DNA of 7,881 bases from Sulfurospirillum sp. UBA6810. GTDB lineage: Bacteria > Campylobacterota > Campylobacteria > Campylobacterales > Sulfurospirillaceae. Both the position numbers and the translations under genes were made by a program. The notes below the pieces were generated by a model, which saw only the letters and a program-made list of their open reading frames with translations, searched no databases and had not been told where the DNA came from. This document shows positions 1-6,917 of the stretch, piece after piece; position 1 is the first letter of the stretch, and every line of letters starts with the position of its first letter. The DNA lies in assembly GCA_002469305.1 (NCBI GenBank), contig DKEY01000064.1, positions 142 through 8,022 of the forward strand, read 5' to 3'.

Positions 1-1
1 C

Positions 2-1135
2 ATCCCTGTAAACCCACCACCAATCTCTGGTATGAGTATGACTGGCGGATTTGAAATGTGGGTTCAAGATAGAACAGGTGGCGAACTCTCAGAGCTAAAT
101 TCTTATGTTCAAGAGATTTTAGCACAAGCCAATGCAGACCCAAGAATCACAGGAGCAAGAACAACTCTGAACACAAATGTTCCTCAGTATGCACTCAAAG
201 TAGATAAAGAAAAAGCGCAATCTATGGGAGTTGAAGTCAAAGATATTTATACGACACTTCAAAGTTCTTTTGGAAAAGGCTACATAAATGACTTTAACCT
301 TTTTGGAAAAACATTTCATGTCAATATCCAATCAGACGCACAATACAGAAGTACAAAAGATAGCTATAAAGATATCTATGTAAACTCTAAAAGCGGAGAG
401 TTGATACCTATAAGTGAATTTGTTGAGGTAACAAGAGTAGTCAATGCAAGCATCATTCAAAGATTTAATATGTTTAATGCTGCAAAAGTAACAGGAAATC
501 CAGGTCTTGGATTTGTTTCAAGTGATGCTACCACAGCTATCGAAGAGATAGCAAAAAAAGTTTTACCACAAGGTTATACTATCGCATGGGCTGGAACAAG
601 TTACCAAGAAAAACTCTTAGAAGAGAAAGGAAACACAGCACCACTTTACGCTGCTGTATTTATCTTTTTAATTCTTGCAGCATTGTATGAGAGTTGGAGT
701 ATCCCTATGGCGGTTATCCTTTCTATCCCATTTGCTATCTTTGGAGCAGCACTTGCGGTATTGCTTCGAGGATTGGAGTCAGATGTTTACTTCCAAGTTG
801 GACTTGTAACACTCGTAGGGCTTTCAGCAAAAAATGCGATTTTGATAGTTGAATTTGCTATGGATAAAATGCGACAAGGCTTGAGTCTCTTTGATGCGAC
901 AGTTGAAGCGGCAAAGCTGAGATTTAGACCTATCGTTATGACTTCACTAGCATTTATCGTTGGTACATTGCCACTTGCTTTAAGTTCTGGTGCTGGTGCT
1001 GCTAGTAGGCACATCATAGGAACGACTGTTGTTGGTGGTATGGTATTTGCAACGGTTATAGGGGTTTTATTTATCCCACTGTTTTTCTATCTAGTTCTTG
1101 TGATAAAACAAAAATTTAGTAAAAAAGAGCAGTAG
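2..1135 (+). CDS. RND-family multidrug efflux pump, inner-membrane permease (C-terminal part, 5' end outside window)
   Basis: This is the proton-driven inner-membrane component of a tripartite efflux pump of the AcrB/MexB/CmeB (HAE1) type. The reading frame is open to the left edge: codons from base 2 give IPVNPPPISG before the first in-frame ATG at 32, so that ATG is internal and the true start is upstream. The visible 377 residues match the last third of AcrB (about 1,049 residues), from the PP(A/P)I stretch of the porter domain through TM8-TM12. Recognisable blocks are AALYESWSIP, VYFQVGL, GLSAKNAILIVEFA and RPIVMTSLAF, followed by a glycine-rich last helix and a short basic tail. Five membrane segments are visible. 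The periplasmic fusion partner and outer-membrane channel are not in the window, and the substrate cannot be told. No frameshift is seen. The family call is secure. Confidence 0.95.
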   Translation: MPVNPPPISGMSMTGGFEMWVQDRTGGELSELNSYVQEILAQANADPRITGARTTLNTNVPQYALKVDKEKAQSMGVEVKDIYTTLQSSFGKGYINDFNLFGKTFHVNIQSDAQYRSTKDSYKDIYVNSKSGELIPISEFVEVTRVVNASIIQRFNMFNAAKVTGNPGLGFVSSDATTAIEEIAKKVLPQGYTIAWAGTSYQEKLLEEKGNTAPLYAAVFIFLILAALYESWSIPMAVILSIPFAIFGAALAVLLRGLESDVYFQVGLVTLVGLSAKNAILIVEFAMDKMRQGLSLFDATVEAAKLRFRPIVMTSLAFIVGTLPLALSSGAGAASRHIIGTTVVGGMVFATVIGVLFIPLFFYLVLVIKQKFSKKEQ

Positions 1136-1152
1136 AATTTTTTAAAATCAGA

Positions 1153-1188
1153 AGGCTACATGTAAAAGTAATCTTTTACATGTAGCCT
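1153..1188 (+). terminator. Perfect 16-bp hairpin behind the RND gene, likely terminator
   Basis: Bases 1153-1168 and 1173-1188 are exact reverse complements (16 bp each) around a TAAT loop, starting 17 bases after the RND stop codon. Each arm contains one TACATGTA palindrome (1157-1164 and 1177-1184). The bases after the stem (ATATTTATGAACTTTT) are AT-rich but not a clean T-run, so termination is inferred from position and stem stability rather than from a textbook U-tract. A promoter-like element follows within 20 bases, so the hairpin also separates two transcription units. Confidence 0.7.
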
Positions 1189-1203
1189 ATATTTATGAAC
1201 TTT

Positions 1204-1212
1204 TGTTATACT
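1204..1212 (+). promoter_or_regulatory. Extended -10 promoter for the c-di-GMP protein gene
   Basis: The string TGTTATACT fits an extended -10 box (TGn followed by TATACT, 5 of 6 to TATAAT). It predicts a transcription start near 1219 and a leader of about 25 bases before the ATG at 1244. A -35 box at normal spacing would fall inside the right arm of the hairpin and is not recognisable. Weak -35 conservation is known for sigma-70 promoters of Campylobacterota. Confidence 0.5.
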
Positions 1213-1233
1213 TACTTGTAAATCATATCTAAT

Positions 1234-1237
1234 GGGA
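1234..1237 (+). promoter_or_regulatory. Ribosome binding site that decides the start at 1244
   Basis: GGGA lies six bases before the ATG at 1244. The other in-frame ATG at 1232 has no purine-rich sequence upstream and itself overlaps this site. The start is therefore placed at 1244, giving a protein beginning MKKLKL, a usual basic lead-in to a first membrane helix. Confidence 0.6.
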
Positions 1238-1243
1238 ATAAGT

Positions 1244-3970
1244 ATGAAAAAGTTAAAGTTGCCTCTTTCTAAGTTAAGCTTTATAGTCTCTATCTTTACG
1301 ATTATTGCCATAACGTTTACTCTCATAGGTATAGCAACGTACGAATACAAATCATACTACACGAGCAAAATTGAAGAGATAAAAAAAGCGTATAGAGAAA
1401 AGAATGAAGCTATTTTAAAAGAAGAGGTAACTTTTGAGATAAAAAGAATCAACAATTTAGTAGCTGATTTTTACTACTCTATTTTTTCTGTTATTGACAA
1501 CCGAATTGAAACTGTTGAAAATATCTTTAATTCCAATAAAAAAACACATGGTATAGCTTCTGACATATTTTTGCAAAAACATTTTTATGAAGTCTTGGAC
1601 TCTTTAACCTATAACAGCACAAAGGGTTTTTTATATATTTTTGATAAAGATGGAAAGATTTTATACCATCATTATGATAAAAAACTAGTTGGTAAAAATA
1701 TACTCAAATCGAATTTTCTAGGAGATGATGCCAAAAGTATCCTCAGTAAAGCGATTGCTTTAGACTATGCTTATGGCAGTTATAAGATAGAGGAAAAAGG
1801 AAATGAGCTTAAAATATATACGCATATCAAGAAGATTGATGATTTTTATATAGCTTCATGTGTGTATGTAGAAGTTTTAGAAGCGGAACTTCAAAAAAGT
1901 ATCTTCAAAGCACTTTCCCAAAGAAGATTTGGTTTAGATGGGCATGGATATTTTTGGATTATAAACTCTTCATATAAAATGATATTTCACCCTATACAAC
2001 CAGAACTTATCGATGTTTCACTTGAAAACTTTACAACTAAAAAAGGTGTAAAGCTTTTTGCAAATATCCAATCAATGCTCAAAGATAAAGATGAAACTTT
2101 CATAGAGTATGATTGGGAAATCCCTGAAACAGATGAAGTAACAAGGAAGATATCTTTTGTTAAAAAAGTTGGCAAGTGGGATTGGATACTAGGAGCTGGT
2201 TTTTACTTTAAAGATTTGGAGTATATGCTTGAAAAAGAAAAAAAACAAGTAGAAGATTTTTTTAAAGCCCTTGCTATCAAAGTAGCTACGATACTTTTAG
2301 TACTCTTTACTATCTTGATTACAATATCTTTGTATATAAGTAAAAAATTTGAGGGTATAGAGTATATGCAAAGAAAGTATCTCAACCTCTTAGAACAGTA
2401 CAAAAAGATACTAGATATGAGTACCATCGTTTCTAAAACAGATTCCAAAGGAAGAATCACAGAAGTAAATGAGCTTTTTGAAAAAGTAAGTGGTTATAGC
2501 AAAGAGGAAGTGATAGGAAAAGCACATAGGATTGTAAGACACCCAAGTACACCAAAAGAGACGTTTGAAGATATGTGGAAAGTCATAACAACAGGCAATA
2601 TTTGGCAAGGGGTCTTAAAAAATCAGTGTAAAGATAAGGATAAAAGCTACATAAACCAAGTGATGATTTTTCCAATGAAAAATGAAGATGATGAAATCAT
2701 GGAGTATATCTCAGCTAGTATAGATATCACAGAAGTTATAGAGCAAAAAGATAAGATAGAAAACCTCTTTTTAACAGATAGCTTAACAGGTCTTGGCAGT
2801 AGGATAAAACTCTTAGATACGATAAGTAAATGTACTAAAGATAGTTTTGTTTGTCTTGTTGATATAGATAGATTTACAGAGATAAATGATATGTATGGAA
2901 ATCAAGTTGGTGATGAGATTTTAAAAGAAGTTGCCAAAAATATTTTTAATTACAGTAGAGCCTATGATATGTATATTTTTAGGATGTATGCGGATGTTTT
3001 TGCTGTTTATTCTTCAAAAAGTACACTTAGCGAATTTGAGAGTTTCATACAAGGGTTGCTCGCAAGTTTATCAACAAAAAACTATCATACGATGTATCCA
3101 GATTTTTCACTCAGTTTTACAGCTGGTGTTGCTTATGGTGATAACGAAATCATGGTTTGTGCTGATATGGCGCTCAAAAGTGCAAAGAAAAATAAAAAAA
3201 GTATCGTTGTTTATGACGAATCAAACAGTATCATCAATGAGTTTTCAGATAATCTTTTATGGATGAAAAAGTTAAATAAGGCAATCCAAGAAAACAGGAT
3301 AGTTCCATTTTATCAGCCCATATATAATCTCAAAACAGAAAAAATAGAAAAGTATGAAGTTCTGATGCGATACATCGAAACTGATGGTACGGAGGTTTCA
3401 CCATTTAAGTTTTTAGATATAGCAAAGAAGACAAAAATCTATCCAGAACTTACGATAAGTGTTGTAGAACAAGCAGTAAATTACTTTAAAGACAAACGGC
3501 ATCTCTTCTTTTCCATCAACCTTACATTAGAAGATTTGCTCAATCATGGAACTATGAACTATATCTACTCCATACTCAAGCAACACCAACTCTTTGAAAA
3601 TATAATTTTTGAGATAGTAGAGAGTGAGGAGCTAGCTAGTTTTGAACAAGTTGAAGATGTTTTAGCGCGATTTAAAACAGAGGGTGTGAAGATAGCCATA
3701 GATGACTTTGGTTCTGGTTATTCTAATTATAATTATCTATTGAAGTTACATGTAGATTATATCAAGATAGATGGCTCTATCGTTCAGACTCTGGCTGTAA
3801 AAAAATCAACTGTTGATTTAGTCTCTTCGATTGTTGATTTTGCTCAAAAAAGCAATATTAAAACCATAGCAGAGTTTGTTTCAGATGAGATGATAGATAA
3901 AATAGTAAGAGAGTTACATGTAGATTGTGCACAAGGCTATCACTATGGAAAACCTGCAAAAAATATATGA
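1244..3970 (+). CDS. Membrane-bound Cache-PAS-GGDEF(degenerate)-EAL protein, predicted c-di-GMP phosphodiesterase
   Basis: This 908-residue inner-membrane sensor is predicted to hydrolyse cyclic di-GMP. A first membrane helix (about 11-33) is followed by a periplasmic Cache-type region with two similar modules: GFLYIFDKDGKI from residue 128 and GHGYFWII from residue 233, ending near GAGFY at 317. A second helix lies at about 341-366. A PAS domain follows (about 386-505, with the RHPSTPKE signature of Aer-like PAS domains). The GGDEF domain begins near DSLTGLGSR (512), but its signature at 582-586 reads YADVF, so cyclase activity is unlikely. The EAL domain carries E705-V-L, N759, E793, D820-D821, K841, E877 and Q897, the expected metal and substrate ligands, so phosphodiesterase activity is likely. 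The stop overlaps the start of the next gene. The input signal and target process are unknown. Confidence 0.92.
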   Translation: MKKLKLPLSKLSFIVSIFTIIAITFTLIGIATYEYKSYYTSKIEEIKKAYREKNEAILKEEVTFEIKRINNLVADFYYSIFSVIDNRIETVENIFNSNKKTHGIASDIFLQKHFYEVLDSLTYNSTKGFLYIFDKDGKILYHHYDKKLVGKNILKSNFLGDDAKSILSKAIALDYAYGSYKIEEKGNELKIYTHIKKIDDFYIASCVYVEVLEAELQKSIFKALSQRRFGLDGHGYFWIINSSYKMIFHPIQPELIDVSLENFTTKKGVKLFANIQSMLKDKDETFIEYDWEIPETDEVTRKISFVKKVGKWDWILGAGFYFKDLEYMLEKEKKQVEDFFKALAIKVATILLVLFTILITISLYISKKFEGIEYMQRKYLNLLEQYKKILDMSTIVSKTDSKGRITEVNELFEKVSGYSKEEVIGKAHRIVRHPSTPKETFEDMWKVITTGNIWQGVLKNQCKDKDKSYINQVMIFPMKNEDDEIMEYISASIDITEVIEQKDKIENLFLTDSLTGLGSRIKLLDTISKCTKDSFVCLVDIDRFTEINDMYGNQVGDEILKEVAKNIFNYSRAYDMYIFRMYADVFAVYSSKSTLSEFESFIQGLLASLSTKNYHTMYPDFSLSFTAGVAYGDNEIMVCADMALKSAKKNKKSIVVYDESNSIINEFSDNLLWMKKLNKAIQENRIVPFYQPIYNLKTEKIEKYEVLMRYIETDGTEVSPFKFLDIAKKTKIYPELTISVVEQAVNYFKDKRHLFFSINLTLEDLLNHGTMNYIYSILKQHQLFENIIFEIVESEELASFEQVEDVLARFKTEGVKIAIDDFGSGYSNYNYLLKLHVDYIKIDGSIVQTLAVKKSTVDLVSSIVDFAQKSNIKTIAEFVSDEMIDKIVRELHVDCAQGYHYGKPAKNI

Positions 3971-5568
3971 AAAAATCCCCCTTCTTTTCCTATAAAAACT
4001 ATATGTTAAAAGAGTATGCTCATGCACTCTACTCTATCCCTGTTGATTTGGAATTTGGCTGTCCAAACAGAGCGTTTGATGGCAGTGGCGGTTGTAGTTT
4101 TTGTCCTAGCGATGGAGCACGTGCTATCCAGATACGCGATGCGAAGAGTATAGAAGAGCAGATACAAAAAGCAGTAAGCTTTGCAAAAAGAAGATATAAA
4201 GCCAAGCACTTTATGCTCTATATCCAAGCTTATACAGGAACATTTTCTTCACTCAAAGAGCAAAAAGAGAGTTACCTCAGACTTTTGCAAATGTATGATT
4301 TTGAAGCTATCAGTATCGGAACAAGACCTGATTGTCTTGGACTAGAGACACTAGAGTTTTTACAAGAGTTAAACAAAAGTATAGATGTACATATAGACCT
4401 TGGGATTCAGACACTCAATGATACTACACTTTTAAAAATCAACCGAGGACATGATGCAAAGAGTTCACTCCAAGCCATAGAAAAACTCAAAGCGTATGGA
4501 CTCAAAGTTTTTGCTCATGTTATCATCGGTTTGCCAGATGAGAGTAGAGAAGACTTTGAAAATACCATCAAAAAAATTGTTACATGTAAGGTTGATGGCA
4601 TCAAGTTTCACAACTTACATATCATCAAAAACACTACGCTTCATGAAGAGTATAAACAAAAGCCATTTAAACTCTACAATGAGTACGAGTACGCACAAGA
4701 GTTGATGCACCTTTTAAGGCTTATTCCCTCTCACATCCCAATCCTAAGACTAGCAACTGATACTCCCTCAAAAGAGTTGATAGCACCTATCTGGCATATG
4801 CAAAAAGGTCAATTTGGTGAGTATGTCATAGAGAATATGCTATATCAAGATATAGCTCAAGGTGACTTAGTCCAGCCTCAAACAAGCTTACATGTAAAAA
4901 AACTCCAAGAACCTTTTTGGTCTCAAAAGTTCAAGGAGTACTATCACCCAAAAAGTGGTGCTGAAAAACAAGCAAAAGAGCTTTTTGTAGATAAATCAGA
5001 GTTAGAAAAAAAGCTTACATGTAAAGATATAAAACTTTTGGATATCGGCTTTGGTTTTGGATATAACACGCTTGAAGCTTTAAAATTGAAGCATGAAAAT
5101 TTCTTACATGTAAAGGCTCTTGATATAGATAGAAGTATCCTAAAGCACTCAACTTCACAGGTGATACAAACGCTTTATGAGAGTGGGATGTATGCAGATA
5201 AAAGCAGCCAGATAGAGTTTATCGTTGGCGATATAAGACATACGCTAAAAAGCTTGGATGAGCAATTTGATGTTATCTTTTTAGACCCCTTTTGTGAAGA
5301 TAAAAATGCCTCTATGATAAGCCTAGAAGTTTTTCAACTTTTGAAAAAACTACTCGCAAAAGAGGGTGTTTTGGTAAGCTCTACCTTTCGTAACTCTGTG
5401 CGAGTTGGTTTGTGTGAAGCTGGGTTTCAAAGCAAAGTTATAGAGATAGGAGATATCAAAGGCTTGGTGGTAACTCATGGAAAACAACACTTAGAGGGGA
5501 AGCCTTATCGTGATACGTATCTTGTTTATCCAGACAAACAAATAGTAACAAATCGAGAAAAAGCCTAG
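3967..5568 (+). CDS. Fusion of TIGR01212 (YtqA/YhcC-like) radical-SAM domain and MnmC1-like methyltransferase domain
   Basis: This 533-residue soluble protein has two enzyme domains. The N-terminal radical-SAM domain (about 20-310) has the TIGR01212 layout: CPNR with C32, then C43-S-F-C46 (spacing C-x10-C-x2-C), followed by IGTRPDCL, DLGIQTLND and HVIIGLPDES blocks. The C-terminal domain (about 345-525) is a class I SAM methyltransferase: LDIGFGFGYNT (G361, G363, G365), the acidic strand-2 residues D386/D388, GD at 421-422, and LDPF at 439-442. The LDPF block and the later REGLCEAGF-like stretch (here VRVGLCEAGF) resemble the DUF752/MnmC1 tRNA methyltransferase. No FAD-dependent MnmC2 domain is present. 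The start is set at 3967 because its ATGA overlaps the upstream stop; the ATG at 3925 would lie inside the EAL coding sequence and adds residues unlike the family. No strong ribosome site is seen, so translational coupling is likely. A role in finishing mnm5-type wobble uridine modification is an inference. Confidence 0.88.
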   Translation: MKKSPFFSYKNYMLKEYAHALYSIPVDLEFGCPNRAFDGSGGCSFCPSDGARAIQIRDAKSIEEQIQKAVSFAKRRYKAKHFMLYIQAYTGTFSSLKEQKESYLRLLQMYDFEAISIGTRPDCLGLETLEFLQELNKSIDVHIDLGIQTLNDTTLLKINRGHDAKSSLQAIEKLKAYGLKVFAHVIIGLPDESREDFENTIKKIVTCKVDGIKFHNLHIIKNTTLHEEYKQKPFKLYNEYEYAQELMHLLRLIPSHIPILRLATDTPSKELIAPIWHMQKGQFGEYVIENMLYQDIAQGDLVQPQTSLHVKKLQEPFWSQKFKEYYHPKSGAEKQAKELFVDKSELEKKLTCKDIKLLDIGFGFGYNTLEALKLKHENFLHVKALDIDRSILKHSTSQVIQTLYESGMYADKSSQIEFIVGDIRHTLKSLDEQFDVIFLDPFCEDKNASMISLEVFQLLKKLLAKEGVLVSSTFRNSVRVGLCEAGFQSKVIEIGDIKGLVVTHGKQHLEGKPYRDTYLVYPDKQIVTNREKA

Positions 5569-5587
5569 TTTTCTTAGAGTAAAACTA
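5566..5587. terminator. Small inverted repeat shared by two convergent stop codons, possible bidirectional terminator
   Basis: TAGTTTT (5566-5572) and AAAACTA (5581-5587) are exact reverse complements around an 8-base loop. The left arm begins with the TAG stop of the plus-strand gene and the right arm ends with the complement of the TAG stop of the minus-strand gene. The symmetry gives a T-run on both strands, but the stem is short and almost without G-C pairs, so terminator function is weakly supported. Confidence 0.35.
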
Positions 5588-6862
5588 CACGGCAATTTTT
5601 AAAAGATTTTGTCGAAACATAGCCCGCACTTTATCCATCCCACTGTAAAACTCTTTCATCATGCATAATGTGAGATAACTTCCAAATTCTGTGTTTGTTA
5701 TTATCCCATTTTTGATCCTAATAGCATGGGCTCTTTTTAAAAGATAGAGTTCGTGAGCCAATGTTTTTTGGATATGGGTTTCAAATGTTGCATTAAACTT
5801 TTCAATATCAAGTTGTCCGTTAAATAGCCAAGTCAAAAAGTGGTATTTGATTTGTTCTTTTTTTGCAAAAGTACTTTGTGCCACTATCGCATGGGCTCTT
5901 GTTTTTACAAGTTGGGAGTAGAGTTTTAAATCAAAAGCATTGATAAAAAGATTGCCATCTAAAAAACTAAAAGCCCCACTTCCTATGCCTATATACTCTT
6001 CGTGATTTCCAACATATTCATCATTGAGCGTTGTTTTTTCTTTTGAAAATGACCAAGCATTGTTCTTTTGAAAATCTTTTAATTCTTGATTGATGAGTTT
6101 GTAAAACTCATACTCTTTGTTGTTGGATTGTTCTCCAAAAGCGTGTTCCATAGTTGTTTGAGTAAGCTCAGAGTTCATCAGCGGATAGGTGGTGATTTGG
6201 CTCACTCCTAAACTTTTGGCTACATGTAAGTCATTTTGAAGCATTTGGTATGTTTGATTTGGAAAGTTAAAAATCAAATCTATATTTGTATTTGGGATGT
6301 ATCTTGCTATCTCTTTTAACTTTTGTGCAACAACTTCTCCTGAGCCAAATTTTTCATAGCGAGCAACTTTTTGAAGTATAGTATCTTCAAAGCTTTGCAC
6401 TCCCACAGAGAGTCTGTCGATAAGTCCTGAGAACTGTTTTAAAGAAGCAGGGGCTATATGGTTGGGATCTGTTTCACACGATACCTCTTTGATGTTAAAA
6501 AGCTTTTTTGCCAAAGTGATAGTTTTTACCAACTCTTCTTCATGGATTAAAGTAGTACCCCCTCCAATGTAGAGTGAGTCAAAGGAAAATCCCTCATTAT
6601 AGACATTTCTAAGTTCTTGACGCAGAGATTGAAAGTATTTTACAGCAGTTGCTTCTTCGTATTTAAATTTATGAAAAGAGCAAAAGGGGCAAAATGTATG
6701 ACAAAATGGTATGTGCATATATAAAAGATAGTTCTTCTTTTTATCAAAATCTCTTTTTATCTCTTTTGAAATATGGTTTACATGTAAGTAACTATTCATA
6801 GAATTTCTTATAACTTTTTTCACACTAAAGATAGTGGCATTTTGAATAACTTCTTTAAACAT
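5585..6862 (-). CDS. HemN/HemW-like radical-SAM protein (coproporphyrinogen III oxidase family, function uncertain)
   Basis: This 425-residue cytosolic protein belongs to the HemN/HemW/ChuW radical-SAM group. HIPFC-HTF-C-PF-C gives the [4Fe-4S] cysteines C54, C58 and C61. A SAM-binding glycine motif GGGTT is at 100-104 (GGGTP in most relatives), GVQSF at 154-158, DLIFNFPNQT at about 195-204 and GIGSGAFSF at about 292-300. True HemN coproporphyrinogen dehydrogenase has CxxxCxxCxC; here the residue in place of the last cysteine is F63, so HemN activity is doubtful. HemW-type heme handling, ChuW/HutW-type heme breakdown, or another role remain open. The ATG at 6862 is preceded by a strong AAGGAG site at six-base spacing. 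The gene converges on the fusion gene with a 16-base gap and is divergent from the molybdoenzyme gene. It carries two TACATGTA copies. Confidence 0.85.
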   Translation of the reverse strand: MFKEVIQNATIFSVKKVIRNSMNSYLHVNHISKEIKRDFDKKKNYLLYMHIPFCHTFCPFCSFHKFKYEEATAVKYFQSLRQELRNVYNEGFSFDSLYIGGGTTLIHEEELVKTITLAKKLFNIKEVSCETDPNHIAPASLKQFSGLIDRLSVGVQSFEDTILQKVARYEKFGSGEVVAQKLKEIARYIPNTNIDLIFNFPNQTYQMLQNDLHVAKSLGVSQITTYPLMNSELTQTTMEHAFGEQSNNKEYEFYKLINQELKDFQKNNAWSFSKEKTTLNDEYVGNHEEYIGIGSGAFSFLDGNLFINAFDLKLYSQLVKTRAHAIVAQSTFAKKEQIKYHFLTWLFNGQLDIEKFNATFETHIQKTLAHELYLLKRAHAIRIKNGIITNTEFGSYLTLCMMKEFYSGMDKVRAMFRQNLLKIAV

Positions 6863-6868
6863 ATTTAA

Positions 6869-6874
6869 CTCCTT
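6869..6874 (-). promoter_or_regulatory. Ribosome binding site of the HemN-like gene
   Basis: Read on the minus strand this is AAGGAG followed by TTAAAT and then ATG at 6862-6860. It is the strongest Shine-Dalgarno match in the window and fixes the start. Confidence 0.8.
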
Positions 6875-6911
6875 GGCGAAAGTATAAAAAGTGAGTGTAA
6901 ATTTTGTGTAA

Positions 6912-6917
6912 CTTATA
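6912..6917 (-). promoter_or_regulatory. Candidate -10 box of the HemN-like gene
   Basis: Read on the minus strand the sequence is TATAAG (5 of 6 to TATAAT), predicting a start near 6905 and a leader of about 40 bases. A second minus-strand match, TATACT at 6886-6881, would start transcription inside the ribosome site and is less likely. No -35 box is evident. The site overlaps the plus-strand TATAAT, so the two divergent promoters may exclude each other. Confidence 0.35.

Larger units (their letters stand above)
1157..6786. repeat. Dispersed 8-bp palindrome TACATGTA, ten copies
   Basis: Exact copies start at 1157, 1177, 3747, 3915, 4581, 4889, 5016, 5105, 6221 and 6779. Most carry one more T on the left or A on the right, approaching TTACATGTAA. 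Two copies lie in the intergenic hairpin, two in the EAL gene, four in the fusion gene and two in the minus-strand radical-SAM gene. None lies in the RND fragment or in the molybdoenzyme fragment. At an assumed GC content near 35 percent, fewer than one copy would be expected by chance in a window of this size. Within genes the palindrome is read in two codon phases (Leu-His-Val and Thr-Cys), so it is not explained by one conserved peptide. Confidence 0.75.

Noticed and set aside
32..34. ATG at 32 as the start of a short RND-like gene
   Set aside because: The frame continues to the left edge with residues typical of the pump (PPPI block), so the gene is cut by the window, not truncated in the genome.
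1232..1243. ATG at 1232 as the start of the Cache/GGDEF/EAL gene
   Set aside because: No ribosome site precedes it, and GGGA six bases before the ATG at 1244 overlaps this codon; the later start gives a usual basic N-terminus.
2931..3266. 111-codon open frame on the plus strand inside the GGDEF region
   Set aside because: It is an alternative frame of the GGDEF-coding sequence with no domain resemblance and no ribosome site.
3925..3966. ATG at 3925 as the start of the radical-SAM/methyltransferase fusion
   Set aside because: It lies well inside the EAL coding sequence and adds 14 residues unlike the family; the ATGA overlap at 3967 is the usual coupled start.
4581..5112. TACATGTA copies as a peptide repeat in the fusion protein
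   Set aside because: The four copies are read in two codon phases (Leu-His-Val and Val/Leu-Thr-Cys), so no peptide repeat explains them.
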